Assembly (NCBI RefSeq): GCF_013337765.1
Contig: NZ_VBSB01000017.1
Span: 33,117 to 97,116 of the forward strand
Source: Mycolicibacterium sphagni
GTDB lineage: Bacteria; Actinomycetota; Actinomycetes; Mycobacteriales; Mycobacteriaceae
Reading direction: 5' to 3'
DNA length: 64,000 nucleotides
The notes under the pieces were generated by a model. The model did not search any database. It worked only from the letters and a program-made list of their open reading frames with translations, and had not been told where the DNA came from. Below, piece after piece: positions 33,683 through 41,581 of the stretch (position 1 is its first letter; each line of letters starts with the position of its first letter). Both the position numbers and the translations under genes were made by a program.

Positions 33683-34645
33683 TCAGGCGATGTCTGCCAG
33701 GTCGAGCAGGGAGAGCTGGGGCTGTAGGCCACGTGCTTCGGCGATGATGTCGGCCATCGACAGGTCGGCGCGGAAGGTGTGACCGGCGGCGGCCTCGACG
33801 GCGGCGTAGCGGTCGGCCAGCTCGGGATTCAGGCGCGCCGAACACACCAGGTCGGCGCGTGAGGCCAGGACACAGAACCGGCAGCTCAGTCGCGACATGC
33901 CAGCGGCGTAAGCGGGGTGCGGGCGAGTTCCCGCTGCGGCGATGCGCTCCCACACGTCGGCGACCGTGTAGTGGTGGATCGGGTGCCAGTCATCGACGCG
34001 GCGGCGCCCATTGGATGCGGACGGGTTGTGGGTGTAGGCGGAGCGCCGTGCGCGCGCGGTGCTTTCCTCCGCACGCAGGCCCATCACGTTGAGCAGTCGC
34101 ACCGGGCGGCCGGTAACGCTGCCGCTGTCACGCAGCTCGGCGACCAGCTTGGTCATGACCGTGCGGATGGGGCCTCTTTTGTGGTCGCTAGTGCACCAAC
34201 GAATTTTCGAGCTCGGCCACAACCCGCGCTGGGCGACGCGCTCAAGGATGGTCTCGGTGTGCCCGTCTGCGGCGGTGCGTCCGGTCAGCTCGAAGCGCAG
34301 GCCGTAGTGGGCTGCGTGTTCGGCGGCGAGCTGGGGGACGCCATCCCATTCGGCGTCGCCCAGGTCGGCGTGCACGACCACCACACGCTCGAGAACGCCT
34401 GCGGCGCGGGCCTGCTCGACCACGACGTCAAGACTGGCTTGCGAGTCTTTCCCTGCGCTGGAGTTGACGAGAATCACGTCGTACTGGGTGAGGTTGGGGG
34501 TTGGCGCGGCGGTGACAGTCGGGACTGCGGTGGCCGGCGTCGCCGTGGTGGCCGCCGGGTCTTCGGCGGTGCAGCTTAATTCGAGGTGCGGAGCGGTCGC
34601 CGGGGCAGCGGGCGGGGTGGCCGTCTGGCGGGCGTCGAATGACAT
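33683..34645 (-). CDS. PAPS-reductase-like PP-loop enzyme
   Basis: 320 residues from ATG 34645, preceded by AGGAG; a longer reading to 34969 overlaps the upstream gene and is Arg/Pro-rich noise. After a ~50-residue Ala/Thr/Pro linker come the PP-loop SSAGKDSQ (about 62-69), VVVHADLGDAEWDG, WCTSDHKRGP, then LNVMGLRAEES and a CRFC pair. This is the phosphoadenosine-phosphosulfate reductase/ATP-pyrophosphatase family as found on phages and plasmids, where the substrate is usually unknown; tRNA or DNA sulfur chemistry are possible. It shares its operon with NrdH, a dithiol reductant that could recycle it. Confidence 0.8.
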   Translation of the reverse strand: MSFDARQTATPPAAPATAPHLELSCTAEDPAATTATPATAVPTVTAAPTPNLTQYDVILVNSSAGKDSQASLDVVVEQARAAGVLERVVVVHADLGDAEWDGVPQLAAEHAAHYGLRFELTGRTAADGHTETILERVAQRGLWPSSKIRWCTSDHKRGPIRTVMTKLVAELRDSGSVTGRPVRLLNVMGLRAEESTARARRSAYTHNPSASNGRRRVDDWHPIHHYTVADVWERIAAAGTRPHPAYAAGMSRLSCRFCVLASRADLVCSARLNPELADRYAAVEAAAGHTFRADLSMADIIAEARGLQPQLSLLDLADIA

Positions 34646-34674
34646 GGTGATCGCTCCTGGTCGGTACGTGGTGG

Positions 34675-35151
34675 TCAGGCCGCGGGGGTGGGGGCCGGTG
34701 CGCTGGGGCCGGCCGGTGCGGAGCCGTCGGGGGTGAGTTCGTTGAGGACGGCCAGGATGGCGGCGGACGCGGCCCTCAGCTCGCTGGAACTGTCTGCTTG
34801 GCCCCACTGGGTGGCCAGGGCGCGGAAGTCGCGCAGTTTGGCGTACAGGGGTTCGACGGTGCGGTGCTTGTCTGATCGCATGAAGTGCGCGCGGATGCTG
34901 ACGGTGATCAGTTGTGCCCGGGTCGCTTCGAGCGCGGTGGCCAGGTCGCGGTGCAGGGAATCGGTGCAAACGAACTTGTCGCGGGCGCGGGCGATCAGGT
35001 CGCTGGCGTCCGGCAGCTCGTCGGCGGGCACCGCCACTGGTGGCCAGTCGAGCAAGTCAGCGAGCAGGTCTTCGCGCCCACTGGAGCGAATGACTTCCGT
35101 GAGTTCGGCGATGGTGTGATCGGTGAACGCGATGTGCCGCGAGTTGTTCAT
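34675..35151 (-). CDS. Hypothetical helical protein (158 aa)
   Basis: 158 residues from ATG 35151 (ATGA overlap). Mostly helical: AELTEVIRSSGREDLLADLLDW, then a Cys/His-containing CTDSLHRDLATALEATRAQ helix; Pro/Ala-rich tail. No membrane segment. Second gene upstream of the PP-loop enzyme within the nrdH operon. No family recognised. Confidence 0.6.
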   Translation of the reverse strand: MNNSRHIAFTDHTIAELTEVIRSSGREDLLADLLDWPPVAVPADELPDASDLIARARDKFVCTDSLHRDLATALEATRAQLITVSIRAHFMRSDKHRTVEPLYAKLRDFRALATQWGQADSSSELRAASAAILAVLNELTPDGSAPAGPSAPAPTPAA

Positions 35152-35453
35152 GCCGGTACCGCGATTTCGTCGTTGGCTGGAGCGAATGACACGCGGCGTC
35201 CAGTGAAGGGGTCGTGGGCGTGATCAGCCCAGCTTTGGCAGCTGTAGCAGGTGAGGCGATCGTCGGCGGCAAGGCCGAGGTCTTCGAGCTGATCGTCCAG
35301 CTGGAGCGTTGCGGCGAGGCCCTGGTCTTGCTTGGCTGCGGCGCGGCGCGCGAGCAGGGCTTGCATCATTGATGCATCTGTTGTGGCAGAAACGATCTGG
35401 GTTGATTCGGCGGTCTTGGTGCGGCGATGATCGCTGGTGACCTGCGCGCTCAT
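35148..35453 (-). CDS. Small hypothetical protein with CxxC motif (101 aa)
   Basis: 101 residues from ATG 35453 (ATGA overlap with nrdH). N-terminal Thr/Ser-rich part, a helix MMQALLARRAAAKQ, then LTCYSCQSWADHAHDP whose CxxC plus two His could bind a metal or be redox-active. Coupling on both sides fixes it within the operon. Function unknown; proximity to NrdH hints at thiol chemistry, as inference. Confidence 0.6.
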   Translation of the reverse strand: MSAQVTSDHRRTKTAESTQIVSATTDASMMQALLARRAAAKQDQGLAATLQLDDQLEDLGLAADDRLTCYSCQSWADHAHDPFTGRRVSFAPANDEIAVPA

Positions 35454-35701
35454 GCCGACACCGCCATGTCCTGATTCGCGATGGCCTTGATCCGGTCAGG
35501 CCGGAAACCCGACCAGTGCTCGTCGCCGGCCACCACGACGGGAGCCTGCAAGTACCCGAGGGACAGCACGTACTCGCGCGCCTGGGGATCGGTGCTGATG
35601 TCGACCTTCTTGTAGGCGATGCCCGCCTTGTCCAGCGCCTTGTAGGTGGCGTTGCACTGCACGCATGCCGGCTTGGTGTAGACAGTGAGGGTGCTGTTCA
35701 T
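35450..35701 (-). CDS. nrdH: NrdH-type glutaredoxin-like protein
   Basis: 83 residues, the normal NrdH length. TVYTKPACVQC gives the redox CxxC (Cys13, Cys16); KKVDISTDPQAREYVLSLGYLQAPVVVAG and HWSGFRPDRI are the conserved cis-Pro and C-terminal blocks. NrdH is reduced by thioredoxin reductase and normally feeds class Ib ribonucleotide reductase. No nrdE/nrdF/nrdI is nearby, so it may serve the host enzyme or the PAPS-reductase-like protein in the same operon. First gene of the operon; GGAGG lies just before the ATG. Confidence 0.9.
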   Translation of the reverse strand: MNSTLTVYTKPACVQCNATYKALDKAGIAYKKVDISTDPQAREYVLSLGYLQAPVVVAGDEHWSGFRPDRIKAIANQDMAVSA

Positions 35702-35951
35702 GATGGCCTCCGAATTTGTCTCAGCAAATTGTTTTGTTGTACCTTGAGTCTATCGTATAGATGCAGGTCAGGCACTATTAATAGGGATATTCTTAGGGTA
35801 TTTTAAGCAAGTCGTTATCTATTGTTTGCTTTTCAGTTCGGTAGGCTCTGAATTGCCACTAAGGCACTTAGATGGGGCGGCTTTTTCTTCTCCTGGCCAT
35901 TTCGGAACTGGCACCGATGCCAACCGCAGCGTCCCCTTGGATGCCGTGGTG
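35702..35951. promoter_or_regulatory. AT-rich promoter region of the nrdH operon
   Basis: 250 bases, clearly richer in A/T than the rest of the window, between nrdH and the end of the DpdA-like remnant. It contains TCTAT-CGT-ATAGA (35750-35762), a possible operator 48 bases before nrdH, and several TATTAATA-like stretches at 35775-35810. No gene recognised. The base composition suggests recent arrival together with the remnant next to it. Confidence 0.4.
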
Positions 35952-36535
35952 CTAAGACAGGTCGTCGAACAGCGACAGCTGGCGGCTCGGCCGCACTGCA
36001 AGAACCCGGTGACGCCATTTCAGGGCATATTCCAGGCAGTTCGCACACGACGAGTGGGTGTGACCGGCAAGGGGCGGTTCCCTTCTGGCCTGATAACTCC
36101 ACGCAAGGGAGTCCGATGTATAGATTTTGCGGCCGTACAGCTTCAGGCCACCCGCTTTGACGCCGAATGCGTGCAAGGGCATCTCCGGGTCGCGGTGCAA
36201 GATTGTTGAAATGACGGTGTCGATTTGCGAGCTGGCTTGGCGTCGGCACACCGAACCAACGCCGACAATTGGGTAATTGGTCAAATCAACGCCGTATTTT
36301 GCGTACAAGTCAAGGCACCGTAAATAATCTTCTGGCAACCATCCTTGAATTACCGGCATATACGGATTGTCGTAGCTTTTGCCATCCCACAGTGCCTGGA
36401 GCTCGACGAAGTTCTCGACGGTGCGGCGCGGGGAAAGGTCTTGCGGCCGGCCAGTCGGCGGTGCGAAATGAAGAGGGGCACACCAGCTGTCGCGAGCCAA
36501 GAAACCTGGTGACTGCCCATGTAGAAGGTGTGCAA
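35952..36535 (-). pseudogene. DpdA-like (7-deazapurine DNA modification) gene with internal deletion
   Basis: The C-terminal part reads RRTVENFVELQ, PVIQGWLPEDYLRC, VGVGSVCRRQ, HAFGVKAGGL, SLAWSYQARR and HSSCANCLEYALKWR, the conserved order of the DpdA/tRNA-guanine-transglycosylase-like family of phages and plasmids. The N-terminal pieces FYMGSHQVSWLATAGVPLF and RRLAGRK lie in another frame just upstream, from a TTG at 36535. The block between them, which in this family includes the Asp-bearing catalytic segment, is missing, and the join shifts the frame. So it is probably an inactive remnant of a DNA base-exchange enzyme. Last member of the methyltransferase operon. Confidence 0.7.
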
Positions 36536-36546
36536 CGGTCTTCCTG

Positions 36547-37020
36547 TCAGTAGTGGTCGATGCCGACGCTCACGGTGTGGGTGCCGTCGCGGTGAAACGT
36601 GTGCTGCTCGTGGCGGCGGTAGCCGCGCAGGGCGAGCTCGATCAGGTCGGGCAGCTGGTCGGCGGTCGCGGTGTGATGGGTGACGCTGGCCAGCCGGGTG
36701 CACGAGTCGACGTCGGGAATCGCCGGGACGGTGGATCCGCCGGGGACGGTCGCGGTGAGGTCGACGGGGAGTGCATCGGGGTCGGGCGGGTAGATGGACA
36801 CCTGCCAGCCGACGTAGTGGCCGTCGGCTTCGGCGGCCAGGCGGCGCGGTAGCGGTGTGACGTCGCAGTCGGCGTCGGTGATCCAGATGAAGTTGCCGCC
36901 ATCGAGGATCGATTCCAGAATCATGATGTTGCCGCCAGAATTGAAAATCGTTGGCATGAAACCGAATCGGGTGTGAACCTCGGCGAGAATGGCGTCGTAT
37001 CCGTGGTCGTAGGTACCCAT
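36547..37020 (-). CDS. Hypothetical protein (157 aa)
   Basis: 157 residues from ATG 37020, preceded by GGAAGGAG. N-terminal GTYDHGYDAILAEVHTRFGF helix, a hydrophobic strand NIMILESILDGGNFIWITDADCD, a Pro/Thr-rich centre and a final basic/His-rich strand (RRHEQHTFHRDGTHTVSVG). No family recognised. Lies between the 201-residue zinc-like protein and the DpdA-like remnant in one operon. Confidence 0.6.
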   Translation of the reverse strand: MGTYDHGYDAILAEVHTRFGFMPTIFNSGGNIMILESILDGGNFIWITDADCDVTPLPRRLAAEADGHYVGWQVSIYPPDPDALPVDLTATVPGGSTVPAIPDVDSCTRLASVTHHTATADQLPDLIELALRGYRRHEQHTFHRDGTHTVSVGIDHY

Positions 37021-37056
37021 GGGTCGGTTACTCCTTCCGGTGGTGCGGCGGGGCGG

Positions 37057-37662
37057 TCAGGGCAGCAGATCGCCGGTGATCGCAAAGCGGGCTTGGGCGT
37101 CGGGCACGAACTGCGCGACCAGCTCGTCTCCGATATCGACCAGCTCGCGCCGCTTCTCCTCGATTTCGGCGATCTCCCGGTCGGACAGCAGGTCCTTGCT
37201 GCACAGGTCGTAGAGCCGGTCGCGGACCGGAAACCAGTCGATCAGCAGGCTTTTGACTGCATCGGTGAGAACCGGTGCGGGCGCGGACAGGGGGGCGGGC
37301 ACGTGGCGGCCGGCATCGAGGGCTGCGGCCTGCTCGGCGGTGCGGCGTACCCGGGCCACGTGCTGGCGAGCCTGGGCATCGGCGATGCAGTCGGCGCGAA
37401 CGAGGGAGTAGTAGCGCGCCCATGCGGCCTCGTCATCGACCTGCCAGCTGTCGGCGAACACGTCGTCCACGTCGCGGTAGCACTTGCGGCAGACGATGCT
37501 CGGGATGCCATCGGCGATGGAGCCTTTGCCGGAGGCGCCGCAGCAGTTGGTGAGGTAGTAGATGCGACCTTCGAAGTAGGCCAGCGTGATCGGGACGGTG
37601 GTCAGGATGGCCTGGCCGTGCTCGTCAGTGGTGAAGGAGGGGGTGGAAGCTTTGGTGGACAT
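37057..37662 (-). CDS. Hypothetical protein with putative zinc-binding Cys cluster (201 aa)
   Basis: 201 residues from ATG 37662, AAAGGA upstream; a longer reading to 37737 adds only Pro/Thr. TNCCGASGK and, 20 residues on, SIVCRKCYRD form a likely four-Cys zinc site near residues 40-65. The rest is helical and charged, ending with LSDREIAEIEEKRRELVDIGDEL. Follows the methyltransferase gene by 93 bases; likely in its operon. Function unknown. Confidence 0.65.
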   Translation of the reverse strand: MSTKASTPSFTTDEHGQAILTTVPITLAYFEGRIYYLTNCCGASGKGSIADGIPSIVCRKCYRDVDDVFADSWQVDDEAAWARYYSLVRADCIADAQARQHVARVRRTAEQAAALDAGRHVPAPLSAPAPVLTDAVKSLLIDWFPVRDRLYDLCSKDLLSDREIAEIEEKRRELVDIGDELVAQFVPDAQARFAITGDLLP

Positions 37663-37755
37663 GGCGTTTGGTCCTTTCGCGGTGGTGGGGGTTGGGGTGT
37701 GGAGGGGTTGCGCCGGGGGTGGGGGAGGCTGGGTCACCCCACCCCCGGGAAGCTG

Positions 37756-39720
37756 TCAGGCGGCGAGCGTCTCGCGGTGCAGGGCGGCGCGCAGGCGGGT
37801 GCCGATCCATTCGCCGACCTGGGGCGACACGGCGTTGCCGTAGCCGTCGACCTGGTTGCGGGCCGATCCCCAGACCACGAAAGTGCCTGTGTAGTCACCG
37901 AAGTTGACGTCGAAGCCGCATCCCCGGCCAATCTCGTGGGGGGCCATCATCCGGAAGTAGCAGTCCTCCAGTGACAGGTCGGCGAGCATGGCGTGCCATT
38001 CGGCGGTCATCAGGGCGGTGGTGTCGTGGGCGGTGACGGTGCCCAGCGGGTCCGACAGCGGGTGCGGCGCGGTCTCGGTGCCGGTGCTGCCGTTCTGCTT
38101 GAACCAGCCGCTGAACAGGACGCCTTGGGTGACGGCCGACCCGACGACCGTGCCCATCGGCTTGTCGACCGGGTAGGCGCGGTACTTGGCTTCCTCGATG
38201 GAGCCGTTGCATTGGACGCGGCCTGCTGCGGTGAGAATTCCGGGAATCTGGTCGGAGGTCACGGTGGGCATGGCCTCGGCGTGGGTGGTGGGAATGGTGT
38301 TCTGGCGGAAGGGGATCACACCGGAGGACAGCAGCCCGAACGCCTCGGAACCGGCCTGGGTGGGCAGCGGCTGGTCCGCGCCGCGCGGTTCCATGCCTTT
38401 GCGAAAGGTTGTGACGCCGAGCAGGACGGCGCGTTCGTGGGTGCTGGTCACGGTGTCCATCGGCTGGGTGATGTGCTTGCCGTCGCCGTTGTGCCGGTGC
38501 GCGGCCAGGGTCTGGCCGGTGATCGCGACGGACGGGGTGAGCAGGCCAGTGGCGTTGGTGGCGGTCTGTGCCCACAGTGGCTGGCTCAGGTCGCGGCTGC
38601 GGCAGGTCGATCCGGGGCGCTCGTAGGTGTTTCCGGCGGCGGCGACCAGGGCGCCGGTCGACAGGATCGCGGTCTCCTGCTGGCTGGTCTGGGTGGCCAT
38701 GGGCTGCCAGGGGTGGCGCTCGGAGCCGTGCAGGGCCTTGGCGGGCATCAGCACAGCGGGGAACTCGTTGAACCGCTGGCGGCACCGCTCGGCGCGCGCC
38801 ATCGTCGCTGCGGCCAACGGCTTCTTGCGGTCGCCGATGCGGGTGCCCAGGTTGGTCAAGTCCATCGCGGCCAGCGACGGGGTCATGTTGGGGACCACGA
38901 CACCCCGGCATGACGGGCAGCGGTACTCGTACTGCTTGCCGTAGCGGACCGAGCCGGTGGGGGGCACGCCGGTCTTCCACGTCCACACGGCCTCAACAAG
39001 CTTGTCGCAGAACCCGCAGGTCGTCACGGGGCGGTGGTCCAGGTCCGGGGTCGGAATCTTCTTGTCCCAGAACGCAATGTAGAGGCGGTCGCGGGACTGG
39101 GGAACTCCAAAAAACATGCTGTTCAGGTAGAGAACGCGGTGCTTGTAGCCCAGCAGATCGAACTGCTTGAGCCACCAGCGGTAGGTGCTTCCATCGCCGA
39201 CCTTGCGCTTGCCTTGGATAGCCGGTCCCCAGGAGGTCAGCTCGGTGGTGCACTCGACCAGGATCAGGCGAGGGTGGTGCTGAGCGGCGTAGTGGAGCAC
39301 GCAGTTGGCGGTGGCCCGGTCGCGCTCGGAGCGGGTGACGCTGTCCTCGAAATCAGGGTCCTCCAGATCGAACAGGGACAGGCCCTGCTCGTATGCCTTC
39401 TTGGTGTTGGCCTGCGAGTGGTTCACGCAGCTGACACCAGCGGCGAGCAGGTCCGCCTTGGGCAGGTCACGCACGGAGTGGTAGTTGGAGGATTCGGTGT
39501 CCACCAGGTCGGCGATCCAGTGCTCGGCCTCGGGGTGGTTGGCCTCGTGAACCTGGATTTTGTACTCCGAGTGGTTCGCGCAGGAAATCGCTTCGAAGCC
39601 CGCGCGCTGAATTCCCTTGGTAAGTCCGCCGAATCCAGAGAACAGGTCGACGGCGGTCAGGGTGTCGTGCGAGTACCGGCGCTTGCCGAGGGCAGGGCGG
39701 TGTTCGGCGATGGAAGTCAT
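37756..39720 (-). CDS. C5-cytosine DNA methyltransferase
   Basis: 654 residues, long for the family. Motif I VDLFSGFGGL near residue 24, motif IV AAGVSCVNHSQA with the catalytic Cys98 (the usual PC is SC, as in some phage enzymes), motif VI VECTTEL, then FGVPQSRDRLYIAFW (motif VIII). An inserted zinc ribbon (CGFCDKL and CPSCRG) lies near residues 240-280, before the target-recognition region; the C-terminal motifs include GNAVSPQVGEW. It methylates cytosine in an unknown site, likely as an orphan enzyme: no restriction gene is recognisable. Its promoter carries two C-box-like sites. Confidence 0.88.
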   Translation of the reverse strand: MTSIAEHRPALGKRRYSHDTLTAVDLFSGFGGLTKGIQRAGFEAISCANHSEYKIQVHEANHPEAEHWIADLVDTESSNYHSVRDLPKADLLAAGVSCVNHSQANTKKAYEQGLSLFDLEDPDFEDSVTRSERDRATANCVLHYAAQHHPRLILVECTTELTSWGPAIQGKRKVGDGSTYRWWLKQFDLLGYKHRVLYLNSMFFGVPQSRDRLYIAFWDKKIPTPDLDHRPVTTCGFCDKLVEAVWTWKTGVPPTGSVRYGKQYEYRCPSCRGVVVPNMTPSLAAMDLTNLGTRIGDRKKPLAAATMARAERCRQRFNEFPAVLMPAKALHGSERHPWQPMATQTSQQETAILSTGALVAAAGNTYERPGSTCRSRDLSQPLWAQTATNATGLLTPSVAITGQTLAAHRHNGDGKHITQPMDTVTSTHERAVLLGVTTFRKGMEPRGADQPLPTQAGSEAFGLLSSGVIPFRQNTIPTTHAEAMPTVTSDQIPGILTAAGRVQCNGSIEEAKYRAYPVDKPMGTVVGSAVTQGVLFSGWFKQNGSTGTETAPHPLSDPLGTVTAHDTTALMTAEWHAMLADLSLEDCYFRMMAPHEIGRGCGFDVNFGDYTGTFVVWGSARNQVDGYGNAVSPQVGEWIGTRLRAALHRETLAA

Positions 39721-39759
39721 TGGTGTGTCCCCTCTTTCGTCCCGGTCACTTTCTCCGGG

Positions 39760-39801
39760 TGTTGTCTATAGTCTACACCACAGTGTTGACTATAGGCAAC
39801 A
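39760..39801. promoter_or_regulatory. C-box-like operator pair upstream of the methyltransferase
   Basis: TGTTGTCTATAGTCTACA (39760-39777), six bases, then TGTTGACTATAGGCAACA (39784-39801). Each box is a quasi-palindrome of the form TGTNGNCTATAGNCNACA. The first box is identical to the box at 42575-42592 and the 18-6-18 spacing is the same. The pair ends 40 bases before the methyltransferase ATG, where a regulator would block or aid RNA polymerase. Confidence 0.75.
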
Positions 39802-39832
39802 TCTTAGAGGGTCTAATTGCCCTGAATCGAGT

Positions 39833-39877
39833 ACCAGTTTCGGGGCCGTCCCCGTGCGGAAAGTCCCCGAAACTGGT
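39833..39877 (-). terminator. Terminator hairpin of the six-gene minus operon
   Basis: 13-base perfect arms ACCAGTTTCGGGG (39833-39845) and CCCCGAAACTGGT (39865-39877) with a 19-base loop, just downstream of the stop at 39886 of the operon that begins at 42548. It separates that operon from the methyltransferase promoter. Confidence 0.65.
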
Positions 39878-39885
39878 TGCGTGAG

Positions 39886-40542
39886 TTACACGTTCACTTC
39901 CTTGCGGGTGCAGACCCGGCGGGCAATCTCGATGATCCTCAGGGCCGCGTCGTGCTCGGCGTCATTGCTCGCCAGGTCGCTCTCGATGACCTGGTCCCAG
40001 TGGTCGCACGCGGCGGCGAGCTCGTCAAGCTCATCGGGCACCTGCTGCTCTCCTGGCGTTGTTGTCGGTGGGTCCAGGAACTCGAGCTCGTCTTCGGCGA
40101 AGGTCCACCAGTGCACGCCTTTGACGAGCCAGCGGCCTTCGCGCAAGAGCGTTGCCTCCCACGTCTCGGCGTCGTCAGCGTCACGGTCGCGGAAACGGAC
40201 CAGGTGCACCTGGTCGGCTGCGGCCTGCTCGAAGGTGTCCGCGTTGCGGTTCACGTACCCGACAATCTCGTCGATGATGGCGCGTTCCTGCTCGCTGAGG
40301 GCACGGTCGCGGGGGTTGGTGCTCGTTCCCATGTACCAGGCGGTTTTCTCGTGCCACAGGCGCACGTAGGTGCCGGCAACGCATCCTTGCTCGGCGTCGC
40401 GCTTGGTGGTGAAGCGGTCGACGACAGCTCCGTCGGTGGTGCGGATGTGCCAGGTGCGGGTGTCGACCTTGTGCACGGTCCAGGTGGCCGGCGGGTTGGC
40501 GAAGTGTGAGCGGGCGGCGGTTTCGAAAGCGGCGATGGTCAT
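39886..40542 (-). CDS. Hypothetical protein (218 aa)
   Basis: 218 residues from ATG 40542, with GGAAGGA nine bases upstream; a reading extended to 40956 is Pro/Thr noise overlapping the next gene. AAFETAARSHFANPPATWTVHKVDTRTWHIRT opens a beta-rich domain with WHEKTAWYMG; then a helical region and an acidic C-terminal helix bundle. No family recognised. Last gene of the C-box-controlled operon. Confidence 0.6.
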   Translation of the reverse strand: MTIAAFETAARSHFANPPATWTVHKVDTRTWHIRTTDGAVVDRFTTKRDAEQGCVAGTYVRLWHEKTAWYMGTSTNPRDRALSEQERAIIDEIVGYVNRNADTFEQAAADQVHLVRFRDRDADDAETWEATLLREGRWLVKGVHWWTFAEDELEFLDPPTTTPGEQQVPDELDELAAACDHWDQVIESDLASNDAEHDAALRIIEIARRVCTRKEVNV

Positions 40543-40546
40543 GGTG

Positions 40547-40966
40547 TCAGTTCCTTCCGGTGGTGGGGCAGTGGCAGATCGCGCCGCGGTGGCGGCGGTA
40601 GTCGTTGAGGGCCGCAGCGGTGAGTGCGGCGACGTCGGCGTGGTTGTCGGTGGTGTCGGCCCAGCCGTGCAGCTCGGTGTAGTCGGTTGCGGCACTGTAG
40701 ATTCCGACAGCCCAACCGACGGAGTGCCCGCCGTGGCAGGCGCGGGCCCGTTGCGGGTAGGGCGACAGTGGGCCGTCGCGGTCGGAGACCTGGATGCGGT
40801 AGCCGCCCTCCAGCAGCTCACCGGAGACGATGAGCTGACAGCCGCCCCCGGAGTCGGTGACTCGCCAGTCGACGTCGAGCAGGTCGGCCAGGGTGGACAG
40901 GGTCTGGCCGTAGCCGCGCGCCCCGTGTGGGTGGGCGTAGTCGATGTCGGGATCAAGGAAGCACAT
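40547..40966 (-). CDS. Hypothetical protein (139 aa)
   Basis: 139 residues from ATG 40966, overlapping the end of the preceding gene by 14 bases. LSTLADLLDVDWRVTDSGGGCQLIVSGELLEGGYRIQVSD is a beta-rich core; the C-terminal part is helical with several His and two Cys (ICHCP). No family recognised. Its close packing within the operon supports it as a real gene. Confidence 0.6.
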   Translation of the reverse strand: MCFLDPDIDYAHPHGARGYGQTLSTLADLLDVDWRVTDSGGGCQLIVSGELLEGGYRIQVSDRDGPLSPYPQRARACHGGHSVGWAVGIYSAATDYTELHGWADTTDNHADVAALTAAALNDYRRHRGAICHCPTTGRN

Positions 40967-41216
40967 GGGCGGTGCTTTCGGTGTGGCCGATTGCGTACGG
41001 GGACTGCGCGTATGCCTGCTCGGCGGTTGCCCGCTGCTCGGTGGTCAGGTCGCTCTCGTAGTACGGCGCGTTGAGGATGGCCGCTGCGGCGTAGGCGGCG
41101 GCGTCAAGGCGCTGTTCAAGCTCCGCGTGCGGCAACTGCCATTGCAGCTGGGCGCCGATGCCGTTCTGGAGGGCGAGGTTGATGTCGGTGGGGTCGATGG
41201 TGTTGATCAGTGCCAT
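40953..41216 (-). CDS. Small hypothetical protein (87 aa)
   Basis: 87 residues from ATG 41216 with GGAG seven bases upstream. The frame upstream of this ATG stays open into the preceding gene only because that gene is frameshifted. Helical, Ala/Gln-rich (AELEQRLDAAAYAAAAILNAPYY reads as one amphipathic helix), ends in THVLP-like tail. Function unknown. Confidence 0.6.
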   Translation of the reverse strand: MALINTIDPTDINLALQNGIGAQLQWQLPHAELEQRLDAAAYAAAAILNAPYYESDLTTEQRATAEQAYAQSPYAIGHTESTAHVLP

Positions 41217-41561
41217 GAGGGGCTCCGTGAGGTCGTCGGGGTGGGGGTGTCGATGTACGCGGCGTCGGTGAACAGCACGGCCGGGGCAGCCCAGATGGGC
41301 TGGCCGGTGTCTGGCACGAAAGAACTCGGGACGCTCGTGCGGGCGATAGGTGAGTCGCTGCGGGTTGGTCAGGTCGACGTCGGCGAGGGTGCCTTTGATC
41401 CAGTCGGTGAGGCTGACGCGGCGGGCGTGGCCGACGACGGTGCCGCGATGGGGGCCGGCGTCTGCCCTAATCGACCAGAGGCCGTTGTTCAGGTTCCGGT
41501 ACACCGAGACCTGGGCGGCGGCGAACGGGTCCCGGCCTTTGAGGGCGATGATGATGGCCAC
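41207..41561 (-). pseudogene. Frameshifted small gene (about 118 aa if intact)
   Basis: ATG 41561 opens MAIIIALKGRDPFAAAQVS, SIRADAGPHRGTVVG and RLTYRPHERPEFF. Just after this (near TTCTTTCGTG) the frame turns His/Arg-rich, whereas the next frame continues naturally as VPDTGQPIWAAPAVLFTDA to a TGA at 41207, overlapping the next start. Removing one T restores a single protein. Either a decayed gene or an assembly indel. Family function unknown. Confidence 0.55.
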
Positions 41562-41581
41562 GGCAGCTGTCGTTTCTCGGA

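Noticed and set aside
34646..34969. N-terminal extension of the PAPS-reductase-like gene
   Set aside because: Arg/Pro/His-rich, overlaps the upstream gene entirely, and a good AGGAG site marks ATG 34645.
37756..39801. Complete restriction-modification system around the methyltransferase
   Set aside because: A C-like protein and methyltransferase are present, but no neighbour shows a restriction nuclease motif that I can recognise; HNH at 31939 is 6 kb away in another unit.
39886..40956. Treating 39886-40956 as one 356-residue gene
   Set aside because: The first 138 codons are Thr/Pro noise opposite in frame to the real 139-residue gene; ATG 40542 has a ribosome site.
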